A program made the translations under genes and the position numbers. The notes under the pieces were generated by a model that did not search any database, had not been told where the DNA came from, and was given only the letters and a program-made list of their open reading frames with translations. Positions 44,634 through 52,640 of a stretch of DNA of 64,000 nucleotides are shown piece by piece. Origin of the DNA: Phycisphaerae bacterium. Lineage in GTDB: Bacteria; Planctomycetota; Phycisphaerae; Phycisphaerales; SM1A02. How positions within the stretch are numbered: the first letter of the stretch is position 1; each line of letters opens with the position of its first letter. The stretch is taken from the NCBI GenBank assembly GCA_002711415.1, contig PARI01000025.1, positions 1 to 64,000 on the forward strand, read 5' to 3'.

Positions 44634-45476
44634 TTATTCCATCTTGAGCCAGGAGGTATCGATGGACCCCGCATCGGCACATCCAATCGCCATGGCGGTG
44701 TTGAGACAGACCTGCAGCGGCATCCCCGCTGTGACGCCCAGGACCAGGCTGACCAGGGCCTGGTGTCGATTCAGTTGCCCTTGGAAACTCGCCTGGATCG
44801 TCCCCTCGGCCGTCTGGAGCGTTGCCATGCCCCGGGCGGGTTCCATCAGCAGCAGCATCTGGAGTTCATGGGCGTTCAGGAAGCGGCCTGCCGCTTCGTT
44901 GACTGTCAGGTCACGCAGGACCGGCTCCAGCCATGCCAACTGGTCAATGGGCATGACACATCCATCAGCCAGCTTCAATGCCTGGAGGACCAGGCTTGAA
45001 TCAACCGCCTCCTGAACCAGGTCCGTGTTGTGATCAAGGATCCGGATCGCCCGCTTGGCAGAATCAAGCACGCGATCGATGGTCGACCTGCATTGGCCAT
45101 TGAATCTGGAGACTGAGTCGTAGACGACCACGTCCGCGGCGATGGCCATGTCCTCGAGGTCCGCATCCCACTGGAGGTTGCCAATGGCATTGTCGGTTCC
45201 GAGTCTTGGAGGCTCGTTGCTGAACGCGATCCGGGCGATCCGAGCGGTCGGCAGGTCCGAATCGACCTGGATCGCGGCGGTGTTGATATCAGCCTCGGCC
45301 AGCGTGTTCCTGATCTGCGAGCCAGCCTGGTCCAGGCCCACCCTGCTGGCACTGAAGGCGTGCTGTCCCATGGCCACTGCGGCCATCGGCACGTCGCAGG
45401 CGACACCACCGCATCCGACGGGAGCGGCTGGGTCCGAGTAGAGGCAACCGATCCCCATGATCTTCTGTGGCTGCAT
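44634..45476 (-). CDS. Degenerate PfkB-family (fructokinase-like) protein
   Basis: A roughly 280-residue protein whose N-terminal two thirds follows the PfkB/fructokinase pattern. It has GIGCLYSDPAAPVGCGGVACDVPMAAVAMG in place of the GGAPANVA region, SRVGLDQAGSQIRNTL, an IQVDSDLPTA stretch, and a mid-region resembling the DVNLR and KLNEEE blocks as LDHNTDL and VMPIDQL. The C-terminal DTxGAGD anion-hole and catalytic-base motif of real PfkB kinases is not visible, so kinase activity is unlikely. It may be a sugar-binding or regulatory paralogue. The start is uncertain (ATG 45476, ATG 45458 or GTG 45482). Confidence 0.6.
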   Translation of the reverse strand: MQPQKIMGIGCLYSDPAAPVGCGGVACDVPMAAVAMGQHAFSASRVGLDQAGSQIRNTLAEADINTAAIQVDSDLPTARIARIAFSNEPPRLGTDNAIGNLQWDADLEDMAIAADVVVYDSVSRFNGQCRSTIDRVLDSAKRAIRILDHNTDLVQEAVDSSLVLQALKLADGCVMPIDQLAWLEPVLRDLTVNEAAGRFLNAHELQMLLLMEPARGMATLQTAEGTIQASFQGQLNRHQALVSLVLGVTAGMPLQVCLNTAMAIGCADAGSIDTSWLKME

Positions 45477-45585
45477 TCGCACACTGTACCGCCTCGGCGG
45501 TGTCGCTCAAGCGGGGACGAGCCCTGTTGCTTCGAGCATGCATGGAATCGGGTACAATCCTCGTCACACAGAAGGGGAATCATCC

Positions 45586-46257
45586 ATGCTCAGGAACATC
45601 ATCAGTGTCGTCTTGATCACCTCGTGCTGGTCGTCCATCGCGGCTGCATCCACCACGACCACTTCAGCGGTGAAGTACACATTCGATCCGACCGATGCCC
45701 CGGTCCTCTTTGCAGGCCAGGCATCCGGTGCAGCCTCCAGTGCTGCTTCCAGTAGTGATGAGGACGAGGCCAACCCGAAGGCCACGACGAGTTTCGGCGC
45801 CGCTGGAAGCTGGCAGTGGCATGTCGTCGGCAGTTGGATCAGCAACTTCGATCGTGACAACTTCGGCAAGATCGGTGGTGGTGTCGATTGGTTCTTCCTG
45901 GAAAACATCAGCATGGGCCTGTCCTTGGACGGTTCCTACTACGACCAGGTTGGTGAGAACGCCTGGGGCATCGGCCTGAACCTGCTCTTCCGTTGGCACT
46001 TCCTCACAGGAGAGAAGTGGTCGATCTACGTCGATGGAGGGTGCGGCATTCTCGGGACCACCAACGACGTGCCGTTCAACGGTTCGAGTTTCAACTTCAC
46101 GCCACAGGCTGGAGCCGGTTTCACCTATGAGATCTGCGAGGGCACCCGCCTGATGACCGGTGCACGCTGGTACCACATCTCAAACGCCCGGACCTACAGC
46201 GAGAATCCCGGGCTGGATGCCATGCAGTTGTACGGTGGAGTGACCTTCAGCTTCTGA
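45586..46257 (+). CDS. PagL-like outer membrane lipid A deacylase (acyloxyacyl hydrolase family)
   Basis: A 223-residue exported protein with a signal peptide (1-21), a Ser/Ala/Asp-rich spacer (45-65), and a C-terminal beta-barrel of about 150 residues ending in aromatic Phe (GGVTFSF). Near the end it has WYHISNA followed by NPGLD, matching the PagL active-site segment: His197 and Ser199 align with the catalytic pair, and Asp211 sits where PagL has Glu. PagL removes a 3-O-acyl chain from lipid A. AAGGGG precedes the ATG. A TACAAT box (45553-45558) is a possible -10. Confidence 0.75.
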   Translation: MLRNIISVVLITSCWSSIAAASTTTTSAVKYTFDPTDAPVLFAGQASGAASSAASSSDEDEANPKATTSFGAAGSWQWHVVGSWISNFDRDNFGKIGGGVDWFFLENISMGLSLDGSYYDQVGENAWGIGLNLLFRWHFLTGEKWSIYVDGGCGILGTTNDVPFNGSSFNFTPQAGAGFTYEICEGTRLMTGARWYHISNARTYSENPGLDAMQLYGGVTFSF

Positions 46258-46261
46258 TGGC

Positions 46262-47281
46262 TCAGTCCTCGTACCCGTTCGGGTGGGCACTGAACCAATT
46301 CCATGCCGTGCTCACGGTCTCCGTGAGATCGGTGTAGCGTGCGGTCCATCCCAGTTCCTCCTGAATCCTGTCACAACAGGCGAACAGCGTCGGAGGATCA
46401 CCTGGACGCCTCGGGGCTTCCACCACCTCGAAATCGACCCCGGTGACCTCCCTGGCGGTGTCGATGCACTCGCGGACCGAGTGACCCTTGCCGATCCCGA
46501 TGTTGTAGTGCCGCTGGTCGCCCGGTTCCAGGGCGTGCATTGCATGGACGTGAGCATCCACAAGGTCGACCACGTGTACATAGTCTCTGATGCACGTGCC
46601 GTCCGGAGTCGGATAATCGGTGCCGAAGATCGACATGCGATCACGCTTGCCCAGGGCGGCTTGCAGGCAGATCGGGATCAGGTGCGATTCCGGCCTGTGA
46701 TCCTCCCCGATCCTTCCTTCCGGATCACTCCCTGCAACGTTGAAGTACCGCAGTGCCGCGTAGGCGAATTCTGGAACGCTGCCGGCATAGTCGGCAAGCA
46801 GCCGTTCCACGTGAAGCTTTGAGGCCCCGTATGGATTGATTGGCCTCTGGGGGCACGTCTCCCGGATCGGGATCTGCGTCTGATCGGGCTCGCCATAGGT
46901 GGCGCAGGTGCTCGAGAACACGAGCCGGCGGACCCCGACCCTGTCCATCGCCTGCAACAGGGAGAGTGAGCCGACGAAGTTGTTGTCGTGGTAGAGCAGT
47001 GGGTCTCCCATGCTTTGTCCCACCTCGGCCAGGGCGGCGAAGTGCATCACGACTTCGATCGACCGATCCTCCAGCAGGGCGGCCACCTTGTCCCGCTCCC
47101 GCAGGTCTCCCTCGCAGAAGGTCAGTCGGCCCGGTTCGGCGAGTCCCTGGAGCACGTCTATGGCCTGCTGATGGCCGTTGACGAAATTATCCAGCACGGA
47201 GACGGCATGACCGTCGTTCAGCAAGCGCAGACACGCATGTGAGCCGATATATCCAGCACCGCCGGTCACAAGGACATTCAT
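46262..47281 (-). CDS. galE: UDP-glucose 4-epimerase
   Basis: A 339-residue extended short-chain dehydrogenase. It has the NAD motif VTGGAGYIGSHACLRLL, LDNFVNGH, the catalytic SSTCATYG and YGASK (Tyr/Lys pair), and the later GTDYPTPDGTCIRDYVHVVDL block that is diagnostic of GalE. It interconverts UDP-glucose and UDP-galactose for LPS or exopolysaccharide sugars. The ATG at 47281 follows GGAG; upstream in-frame sequence is non-homologous. It is divergent from the DUF368 gene. Confidence 0.96.
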   Translation of the reverse strand: MNVLVTGGAGYIGSHACLRLLNDGHAVSVLDNFVNGHQQAIDVLQGLAEPGRLTFCEGDLRERDKVAALLEDRSIEVVMHFAALAEVGQSMGDPLLYHDNNFVGSLSLLQAMDRVGVRRLVFSSTCATYGEPDQTQIPIRETCPQRPINPYGASKLHVERLLADYAGSVPEFAYAALRYFNVAGSDPEGRIGEDHRPESHLIPICLQAALGKRDRMSIFGTDYPTPDGTCIRDYVHVVDLVDAHVHAMHALEPGDQRHYNIGIGKGHSVRECIDTAREVTGVDFEVVEAPRRPGDPPTLFACCDRIQEELGWTARYTDLTETVSTAWNWFSAHPNGYED

Positions 47282-47336
47282 CGAATTCTCCAAACAGGAT
47301 CGTGTGAGAAGGTACTCTAGCCAGAACGGGACTCCC

Positions 47337-48362
47337 ATGCCTGACTCCAACTCGACAGAGCCGCTCAAGCGTTCCAGCGCACCACTCGGTCCGCTGGACG
47401 GTCTTCGGCATGTCCTCGGAGGGTGCCTGATGGGCCTGGCCAACCTGGTCCCGGGAATCTCGGGTGGAACGATGCTGCTGGCCAGCGGGGTCTATCCATC
47501 GTTCGTCGACGGCATCGCCTCGCTGACCCGGTTCCGTTTCAGCAGTTGGGGGATCATCAGGCTCATCCTGATCATCGTTCCTGCGTTGGCGGCCTTTCTG
47601 CTGCTGGCCGGTCCCGTGGTCCACCTGGTCATCCACCACAGGTGGGTCATGTTCAGTCTCTTCATCGGGCTGGCACTGGGTGGAGTGCCGCTGGTCTGGA
47701 ACCTGCTCAAGCCGGTCAAGCCAGACATTGCCCCCGGAGTCGTGATCGGGCTGGTGGTCATGGGCATGATGGCGATGACCAAGCATCAGGTCGGAGCCGA
47801 TGGTCCACAACAGGGGGCCTTCGTGCTGCTGCTGGTCGCCGGCGCCTCCGGTGGTGCGGCAATGGTTCTTCCAGGTATCAGTGGCAGCTACCTGCTCCTG
47901 ATCCTCGGGCAGTACGTGGCAATTCTCATGGCGATCAAGGCCTCGGTCTCAGCCTTGAGAAACGGGGAACTCGAGGCGCTCAGCTCGGCCATGGGAACCC
48001 TCGTGCCCTTTGGAATCGGTGTGCTTGTCGGGGTCGTCGGGCTGAGTAACCTCGTGAGCTTCTGTCTTCGACGCCATCGGAGGATCACCCTGAGCGTGCT
48101 GCTCGGGCTGCTCCTCGGTGCCGTCCTGGGTCTCTGGCCGTTCCAGGAGTCCATCGCTCCCCAGATCGGGGACGTCATCAAGGGTGTCCAGCTCCAGACT
48201 CAGGCCGATGTCGATGCGGTTGACCCCATGGACCAGGCATCAAGGATCGTCAGCCCGAGCTTCCTCCAGGCCCTTGGATCACTCGGGCTGGCCATGATCG
48301 GCCTTTTCATCTCGATGGGAATCAGCCGGCTTGGTTCTCCCCGCAAGGAGCCGGAGCCCTAG
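47337..48362 (+). CDS. DUF368/PopT family membrane protein (polyprenyl-phosphate transporter)
   Basis: A 341-residue protein with about nine helices and two inverted-repeat signatures: GLANLVPGISGGTMLL and AMVLPGISGSYLLLILGQY. DUF368 proteins (PopT) have been shown to recycle undecaprenyl-phosphate across the inner membrane for cell wall and polysaccharide synthesis. No strong Shine-Dalgarno site precedes the ATG at 47337. It follows the divergent galE gene, which fits an envelope polysaccharide context. Confidence 0.85.
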   Translation: MPDSNSTEPLKRSSAPLGPLDGLRHVLGGCLMGLANLVPGISGGTMLLASGVYPSFVDGIASLTRFRFSSWGIIRLILIIVPALAAFLLLAGPVVHLVIHHRWVMFSLFIGLALGGVPLVWNLLKPVKPDIAPGVVIGLVVMGMMAMTKHQVGADGPQQGAFVLLLVAGASGGAAMVLPGISGSYLLLILGQYVAILMAIKASVSALRNGELEALSSAMGTLVPFGIGVLVGVVGLSNLVSFCLRRHRRITLSVLLGLLLGAVLGLWPFQESIAPQIGDVIKGVQLQTQADVDAVDPMDQASRIVSPSFLQALGSLGLAMIGLFISMGISRLGSPRKEPEP

Positions 48363-48515
48363 TCAGATCGTGGAATTTATGGATTCCTGGGCGGTTCTAA
48401 GGCCGATACAAGGGCATCCAGAGCTCCTTGGAAGCCGCCAGGCTGATATTGGTCCTTTCTTGGCAGTTTCCGGGACTTGCCCGCACATGGCGTCTTTGGG
48501 ATGATTGCCGCCCCG

Positions 48516-48848
48516 ATGAGTAGAACCACTCCAGTGCAAGCCGGTACCAGCTCGCCCGAGCCAACCCTCAGGCTGGCTGGTTTTCCCGAGGACTCGCCCG
48601 AGTTCTCCAGTGATGTGGCTGTGCAGGATCAGGTTCCCGAGCATGTCCGGGCCGAGGCCAGAAAGCTCATTGCCGAGGCCGAGGCACTCCTGGAAAGCCT
48701 CCAGCAGGATCGCCAGAAGATTCGCAACAGGCTTGAGCGTCTTGGACGGGTTGATCCGATGCAGCAGGTTCGCGGCGTCAGTTCCATGGACGTGGCCATC
48801 GACGATGCCAAGGAGCTGATCGAGGCGACGATCTCGCTGGAATCCTGA
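48516..48848 (+). CDS. Small coiled-coil-like protein, unknown function
   Basis: A 110-residue hydrophilic protein with a disordered Ser/Pro/Thr N terminus and a predicted helix from about residue 42 (EHVRAEARKLIAEAEALLES) continuing as a basic/acidic heptad-like stretch with DRQKIRNRLERLG. I do not recognise the family. An ATG at 48501 in the same frame is an alternative. The preceding 150 bases (48363-48515) contain only a short weak palindrome. Confidence 0.55.
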   Translation: MSRTTPVQAGTSSPEPTLRLAGFPEDSPEFSSDVAVQDQVPEHVRAEARKLIAEAEALLESLQQDRQKIRNRLERLGRVDPMQQVRGVSSMDVAIDDAKELIEATISLES

Positions 48849-48877
48849 GCCTGTTCCAGGTTCAAGACGTTCTATGC

Positions 48878-49240
48878 CTAGTCCAGTGATTCTGATTCGA
48901 TGCTGGCTTCCTCACCGGCAAGCTTCTTCTCCGCGTAGCGCTTGACCCAGTTCTCCCATGACTTGCCCGCGGCGGTGTCCTTGCCGCTGAAGCTGAGGCC
49001 ACTGATCCGGTCGACATGGATCGAGACTGGATTGGAGTCTTCCGGGCAGATCAGCCTGAAGCACCTGGGCTCGTCAGATGACAGGTCGAAGCCGAATCCG
49101 GTCATCGTGGTTGCATCATCGAGCATGATCGTGATATCGCCTCGATAATCCACGGCAGCGCCCAGCACCTCGAGGCGCTGTTCGCCGGCGATGTCCTCGA
49201 ACGAGGCTCCCTGCTTGAACTGGTCCTCATGACCTGTCAT
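48878..49240 (-). CDS. Conserved hypothetical protein
   Basis: A 120-residue soluble protein without membrane segments. It has a beta-rich middle (RLEVLGAAVDYRGDITIMLDD and PVSIHVDRISGL) and an acidic C terminus with a KSWENWVKRYAEKKL helix. The family is not recognised. ATG 49240 is chosen because a GAGGAG site lies about ten bases upstream; the open frame continues to 49309 into the neighbouring gene. It lies 20 bases after the next gene's stop, so the two are probably cotranscribed. Confidence 0.6.
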   Translation of the reverse strand: MTGHEDQFKQGASFEDIAGEQRLEVLGAAVDYRGDITIMLDDATTMTGFGFDLSSDEPRCFRLICPEDSNPVSIHVDRISGLSFSGKDTAAGKSWENWVKRYAEKKLAGEEASIESESLD

Positions 49241-49260
49241 GTACGTCGCACTCCTCGGGC

Positions 49261-49578
49261 TCAGGGTTCCAGGTCGGGCTGGCTGCCTGTCGGGTTGTGG
49301 ATCCGCCACTTGAACTGGCGAGCCAGGCGGATCATCACGTCCCAGGCGATGTCCTCGTCCGTGATGTAGAGCAGCATCTGCTTGACCGGATCCTCTCCGG
49401 GTGTCAGCTCGATCCGGATTCCCGGTCCGTAGAGCAGGTCGGGCTGTTGCTCTGACTCGGCCGCGGTGTTGTGGCGGGCCAGGTCGTCCAGGAGTTGAGC
49501 CCTCGCCGCGATCGGGGCCATTTCACCATCGGGCGAGCCCTGTTCACGGGAGAGGATCTGGAACAGCTTTGCACTCAT
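49261..49578 (-). CDS. Conserved hypothetical protein
   Basis: A 105-residue soluble, acidic protein beginning SAKLFQILSREQGS. A central beta hairpin (GPGIRIELTPGEDPVKQML) and a helix with DIAWDVMIRLARQFKWRI follow. I do not recognise a family. The gene is first of a two-gene minus-strand pair with 48878-49240, and AAGGA lies upstream of the ATG. Confidence 0.6.
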   Translation of the reverse strand: MSAKLFQILSREQGSPDGEMAPIAARAQLLDDLARHNTAAESEQQPDLLYGPGIRIELTPGEDPVKQMLLYITDEDIAWDVMIRLARQFKWRIHNPTGSQPDLEP

Positions 49579-49643
49579 CGGGTGGATTCCTTGGAGTTCT
49601 TGTGCGGCCGGTTATTTCCGCTTCACGGCCTGCAGGGACAACC

Positions 49644-50072
49644 TTACTTCGAACCGGTCGGATCGTCGACCTCGCCCTCATCCTGTTCGGACGTTGCGGG
49701 CAGCAGGACCGAGCTGATCCGCTCGATCAGCAGTTCGAGGGACACTGGTTTCAGCAGGTAGTCATCGACCCCGAGGCTGCGTGCATAGGCCATATGCCTG
49801 CGGCCCTGGTTGGCGGTGACCATGATCACCCTCGGCCGAGGATCCAACTCGTGCAGCTTCTCAAGCACGAGGAATCCACTCCTGCCAGGGAGCATCATGT
49901 CCAGCACGACGGCGTCCGGTTGGAAGCTTCGGGCGACGCTGATCGCCGAGTTGCCGTCGGATGCCGTCGAGGTGGTGGCGCCGGCCTTCCGGATCGCCAG
50001 TTCCATGCTCGAGAGGATGTCCTGGTCGTCGTCGACGATGAGGATCCGCGTACCGTCCAGCAGCATGGTCAT
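49644..50072 (-). CDS. Stand-alone response regulator receiver protein
   Basis: A 142-residue CheY-like protein. It has the acidic pocket in LIVDDDQD, the phospho-acceptor Asp in AVVLDMMLPGRSGF, the conserved Thr/Ala switch region in VIMVTANQG and the Lys in DYLLKPVS. There is no output domain, only an acidic C-terminal tail. It could be a phosphorelay or chemotaxis-type regulator; no kinase gene is adjacent. The start at 50072 has GAGG upstream, and the open frame continues into the acyltransferase gene end. Confidence 0.9.
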   Translation of the reverse strand: MTMLLDGTRILIVDDDQDILSSMELAIRKAGATTSTASDGNSAISVARSFQPDAVVLDMMLPGRSGFLVLEKLHELDPRPRVIMVTANQGRRHMAYARSLGVDDYLLKPVSLELLIERISSVLLPATSEQDEGEVDDPTGSK

Positions 50073-50103
50073 GACTGTTCCTCGCTGGTACATGTCCGCA
50101 TCA

Positions 50104-51153
50104 TCAGGCGGCCCCGGCGGCGAGTTCAAGGGTGTCTTTCCTCGAGTTCTCGAGGATCTGGTCGAGCATGTCCTGGGTCATCCATGGCAGTGATTCGAGC
50201 TTGGTCCTGAGCTTGGCTGGAAACTCGAGTGACTGCCGCTCGAACTTGGGCCGGCTCTTCCAACGTCGATGCAGCCACAGGTACTGGTCCGGTGCCTGCC
50301 TGACCATGTTCTCCATCGCCCGGTTGAACCTCGCGGTGATGTAGAACAGCGGATCTGGCTGATCCTCCCAGTCCTGGGGCCAGATGAAGTCCGTCGCCGC
50401 CAGTTCATACTTGAATCGACCGTCCAGTCGCCTTGCCAGTCCGGCGACGATCGGAACCTTGTACCTCATCGCCAGCAGCCCGATCGACTTGTAGCTCGAG
50501 GCAAGGCGATTGAAGAACGGAACGAAGAGGCCGTCGTCACCGGCATTCTGATCAGCGATGAACCCGATTCGTCCGCCTGACCTGAGGATCTTCTGGACCT
50601 TCTCGGTGCCACCCCACTTCGTGATGATCTCCATGCCGCGAGCCTCCCGGACTCCGAGGAACCAGTCGTTCACCAGTGGGTTGTCGATGGGGCGAGCCAG
50701 GGCGCTCATCGGGAATCCCAGAAGTGAGAGCGTGTATCCAAGGAGCTCCCAGTTGCCGCAGTGTCCTGTGATGAAGATCGCAGGCTGTCGCTTCAGCAGC
50801 ATGTCCAGGCTGCTGCCGAGCTTGCCGATCTGAACGTACTCGGGCCACGAGGCCGGGGTGAGCAACCTGGGCATCGCGAGGCTGTCGAGGATGAACAGCT
50901 GGAAGAGGTGCTCGACCGACTGGATCGCCAGCCCCTCGGCCTGTTCGGTCGTCATCTCGGGGAAGCATCGCTGGATGTTCTCGATCGCCCTCGTCCGACG
51001 TTTGCGGGCCAAATGCGCATAGAGCCGGCCGATCGACGCGGCCGTGTGCAGGTTCTGGTCCAGGTCAAAGCACTGGATCAGCGCGGCACTGCCTCGCAGT
51101 CCCAGGTACTGGATCCACTCGTTCAACGTCGCCTTGGTGCCGCGCCTGCTCAC
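50104..51153 (-). CDS. Lipid A lauroyl acyltransferase (LpxL/HtrB family)
   Basis: A 349-residue lysophospholipid acyltransferase-type protein. The catalytic HxxxxE motif is HCGNWE (His131 and Glu136), followed by the family blocks ALARPIDNPLVNDWF, GGRIGFIADQNAGDDG and PIVAGLARR, and the C-terminal YLWLHRRWKSRP typical of LpxL/LpxM. These enzymes add secondary acyl chains to KDO-lipid IVA at the inner membrane. The gene is preceded on its strand by the BRCT-like protein and followed by the response regulator. Confidence 0.88.
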   Translation of the reverse strand: MSRRGTKATLNEWIQYLGLRGSAALIQCFDLDQNLHTAASIGRLYAHLARKRRTRAIENIQRCFPEMTTEQAEGLAIQSVEHLFQLFILDSLAMPRLLTPASWPEYVQIGKLGSSLDMLLKRQPAIFITGHCGNWELLGYTLSLLGFPMSALARPIDNPLVNDWFLGVREARGMEIITKWGGTEKVQKILRSGGRIGFIADQNAGDDGLFVPFFNRLASSYKSIGLLAMRYKVPIVAGLARRLDGRFKYELAATDFIWPQDWEDQPDPLFYITARFNRAMENMVRQAPDQYLWLHRRWKSRPKFERQSLEFPAKLRTKLESLPWMTQDMLDQILENSRKDTLELAAGAA

Positions 51154-51166
51154 GTGGGAGATGCCG

Positions 51167-52534
51167 TCAGCGGTTGGTCGTTCCCGTGAGTATCTCGAAA
51201 CGGTTCCAGTTCAGTACCGGGATCTGTGCTTCAGAGGCCTGCTGGAAGAGTTCCTCGTACTGGTCGCGTGCCGTCCTGGAGTCCAGATATGACTTGAACT
51301 GCTGGTCGGTTGCGTCCGGTGGCAGCGGGGGAGGCATCGGGGGCTCGTCGCCGAGGACCAGGAAGTCCAGGTCGCCGGTCAGTTCCGAACCGTCGACGAC
51401 CTCGCCGCCCCATTCGATGATCTTGCTGCGAAGGTAGTCGGCTTCCTTGGTCGTCGGGCGTCCATCACCGTTGATGTCGAACTTGCCGTGAACGAGGAAC
51501 CGGAAGCGGTAGTCCGGGCTGAAGACGGCATTGGCGATGACGTCATCCTTGCCGAGCGAGCGTCCCGGGGTCCGACGGGTCACGCGGGCGGTCGAGGTGA
51601 CGTCCCCGACCTTGATGACCTGGATGCTCGCCTTTCCGCGGTTCTGGCCGCGTGTGTTCGGATCGACCCGGATCGACGTCGAATTGTCGTAGACCTCGAA
51701 GGTCATGCCGGGAACGACACGATCCTCTGACCCGATGTCGATGAAGACCTGATCAGATGAATCGATGACGTCGATGATCCGTCCGTCAACCAGTTCGGCG
51801 GGGTTGCGGGCCTTGACCCTGAACTCGTCGACGATCTTCTGGAGCTGCTGGTTCTTGGTCTGGAAGACGGCGGCTCTCTGGTTCAGCTCGTCGATCTGTC
51901 CCTCCAGGTCGTTCTGGCGATCAGCGAACTGCTGGGACATCTGCCCCTTGGTCGCCTCGATCGTCTTGATCGCTTCGGCGGTCTGATCCCTGTAGTCGTT
52001 GGCGGCCTGCTCGTATCCGGCGATCGTGCCCCTCACGCTGTCGACCTCGCGCCGCGCATCGTCCTGAGCCTGGGTCACCTGCCCCTGCAGGTCCTTGATT
52101 TCAGAGTCACGCGAGTTGAGCTGGTCCTGGAGGTTGGAGACCTCGTTCTGGCTCTGTCGCAGTTGCGCGTTGAGGTTGTCCATCGTGCTCTTGACCGAGC
52201 TGCCATCCTGGATCTGGATGCCCTGCTTCATCTGGTCCAGTTGCTGGGCGGGGGAGCCCATCACGAAGGTCGAGACGTCGTTGTGACGGGCCATCATGTG
52301 ACCATAGAGGCTCTGGCCGCCCTTCTGGCTCAGCATCAGCTTGGCGGCTTCGCTCTGGAGCTCGCTGTCGCGGATGACGTTCTGCTTGTCCTGGCCAGCC
52401 TTGGTGGCCTTCTGCTGTTCGGTCATCGACTTCGAGTAGAAGACGATGGTCATCACCAGGAAGAAGATCGTAGTCATGATGAAGACGATCAATGCGACCA
52501 GAACCCCGGTGCCACCAGCTGCTCGAATAGCCAT
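51167..52534 (-). CDS. Membrane-anchored coiled-coil protein with BRCT-like C-terminal domain
   Basis: A 455-residue protein with one N-terminal transmembrane helix (about 10-33), a long coiled coil (about 100-245, Gln/Asp/Ser-rich), and a beta-rich middle with DSSDQVFIDIGSEDRVVPGM. The C-terminal region (about 345-450) resembles a BRCT fold: FRFLVHGKF, SKIIEWGGEVVDG, DLDFLVLGDEP, then a helix and IPVLNWNRFEILTG. BRCT modules usually occur in soluble DNA-repair proteins, so this context is odd. The function is unknown. The ATG follows GGAGAAG. It lies 13 bases upstream of lpxL on the same strand. Confidence 0.65.
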   Translation of the reverse strand: MAIRAAGGTGVLVALIVFIMTTIFFLVMTIVFYSKSMTEQQKATKAGQDKQNVIRDSELQSEAAKLMLSQKGGQSLYGHMMARHNDVSTFVMGSPAQQLDQMKQGIQIQDGSSVKSTMDNLNAQLRQSQNEVSNLQDQLNSRDSEIKDLQGQVTQAQDDARREVDSVRGTIAGYEQAANDYRDQTAEAIKTIEATKGQMSQQFADRQNDLEGQIDELNQRAAVFQTKNQQLQKIVDEFRVKARNPAELVDGRIIDVIDSSDQVFIDIGSEDRVVPGMTFEVYDNSTSIRVDPNTRGQNRGKASIQVIKVGDVTSTARVTRRTPGRSLGKDDVIANAVFSPDYRFRFLVHGKFDINGDGRPTTKEADYLRSKIIEWGGEVVDGSELTGDLDFLVLGDEPPMPPPLPPDATDQQFKSYLDSRTARDQYEELFQQASEAQIPVLNWNRFEILTGTTNR

Positions 52535-52640
52535 TTTCGGACTTCTCCTCTGCGTACCCGGGAGCCTGCATCCGCCGACGAATGGGGTACTGGACGTGAA
52601 AACATAGTGTCCGGCATCGCCTCCCGACCGTCAAGCCATC

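Noticed and set aside
48878-50072. Toxin-antitoxin pair or defence island formed by the small minus-strand genes
   Set aside because: The two hypothetical proteins have no recognisable toxin or antitoxin motifs, and neighbours are housekeeping or envelope genes.
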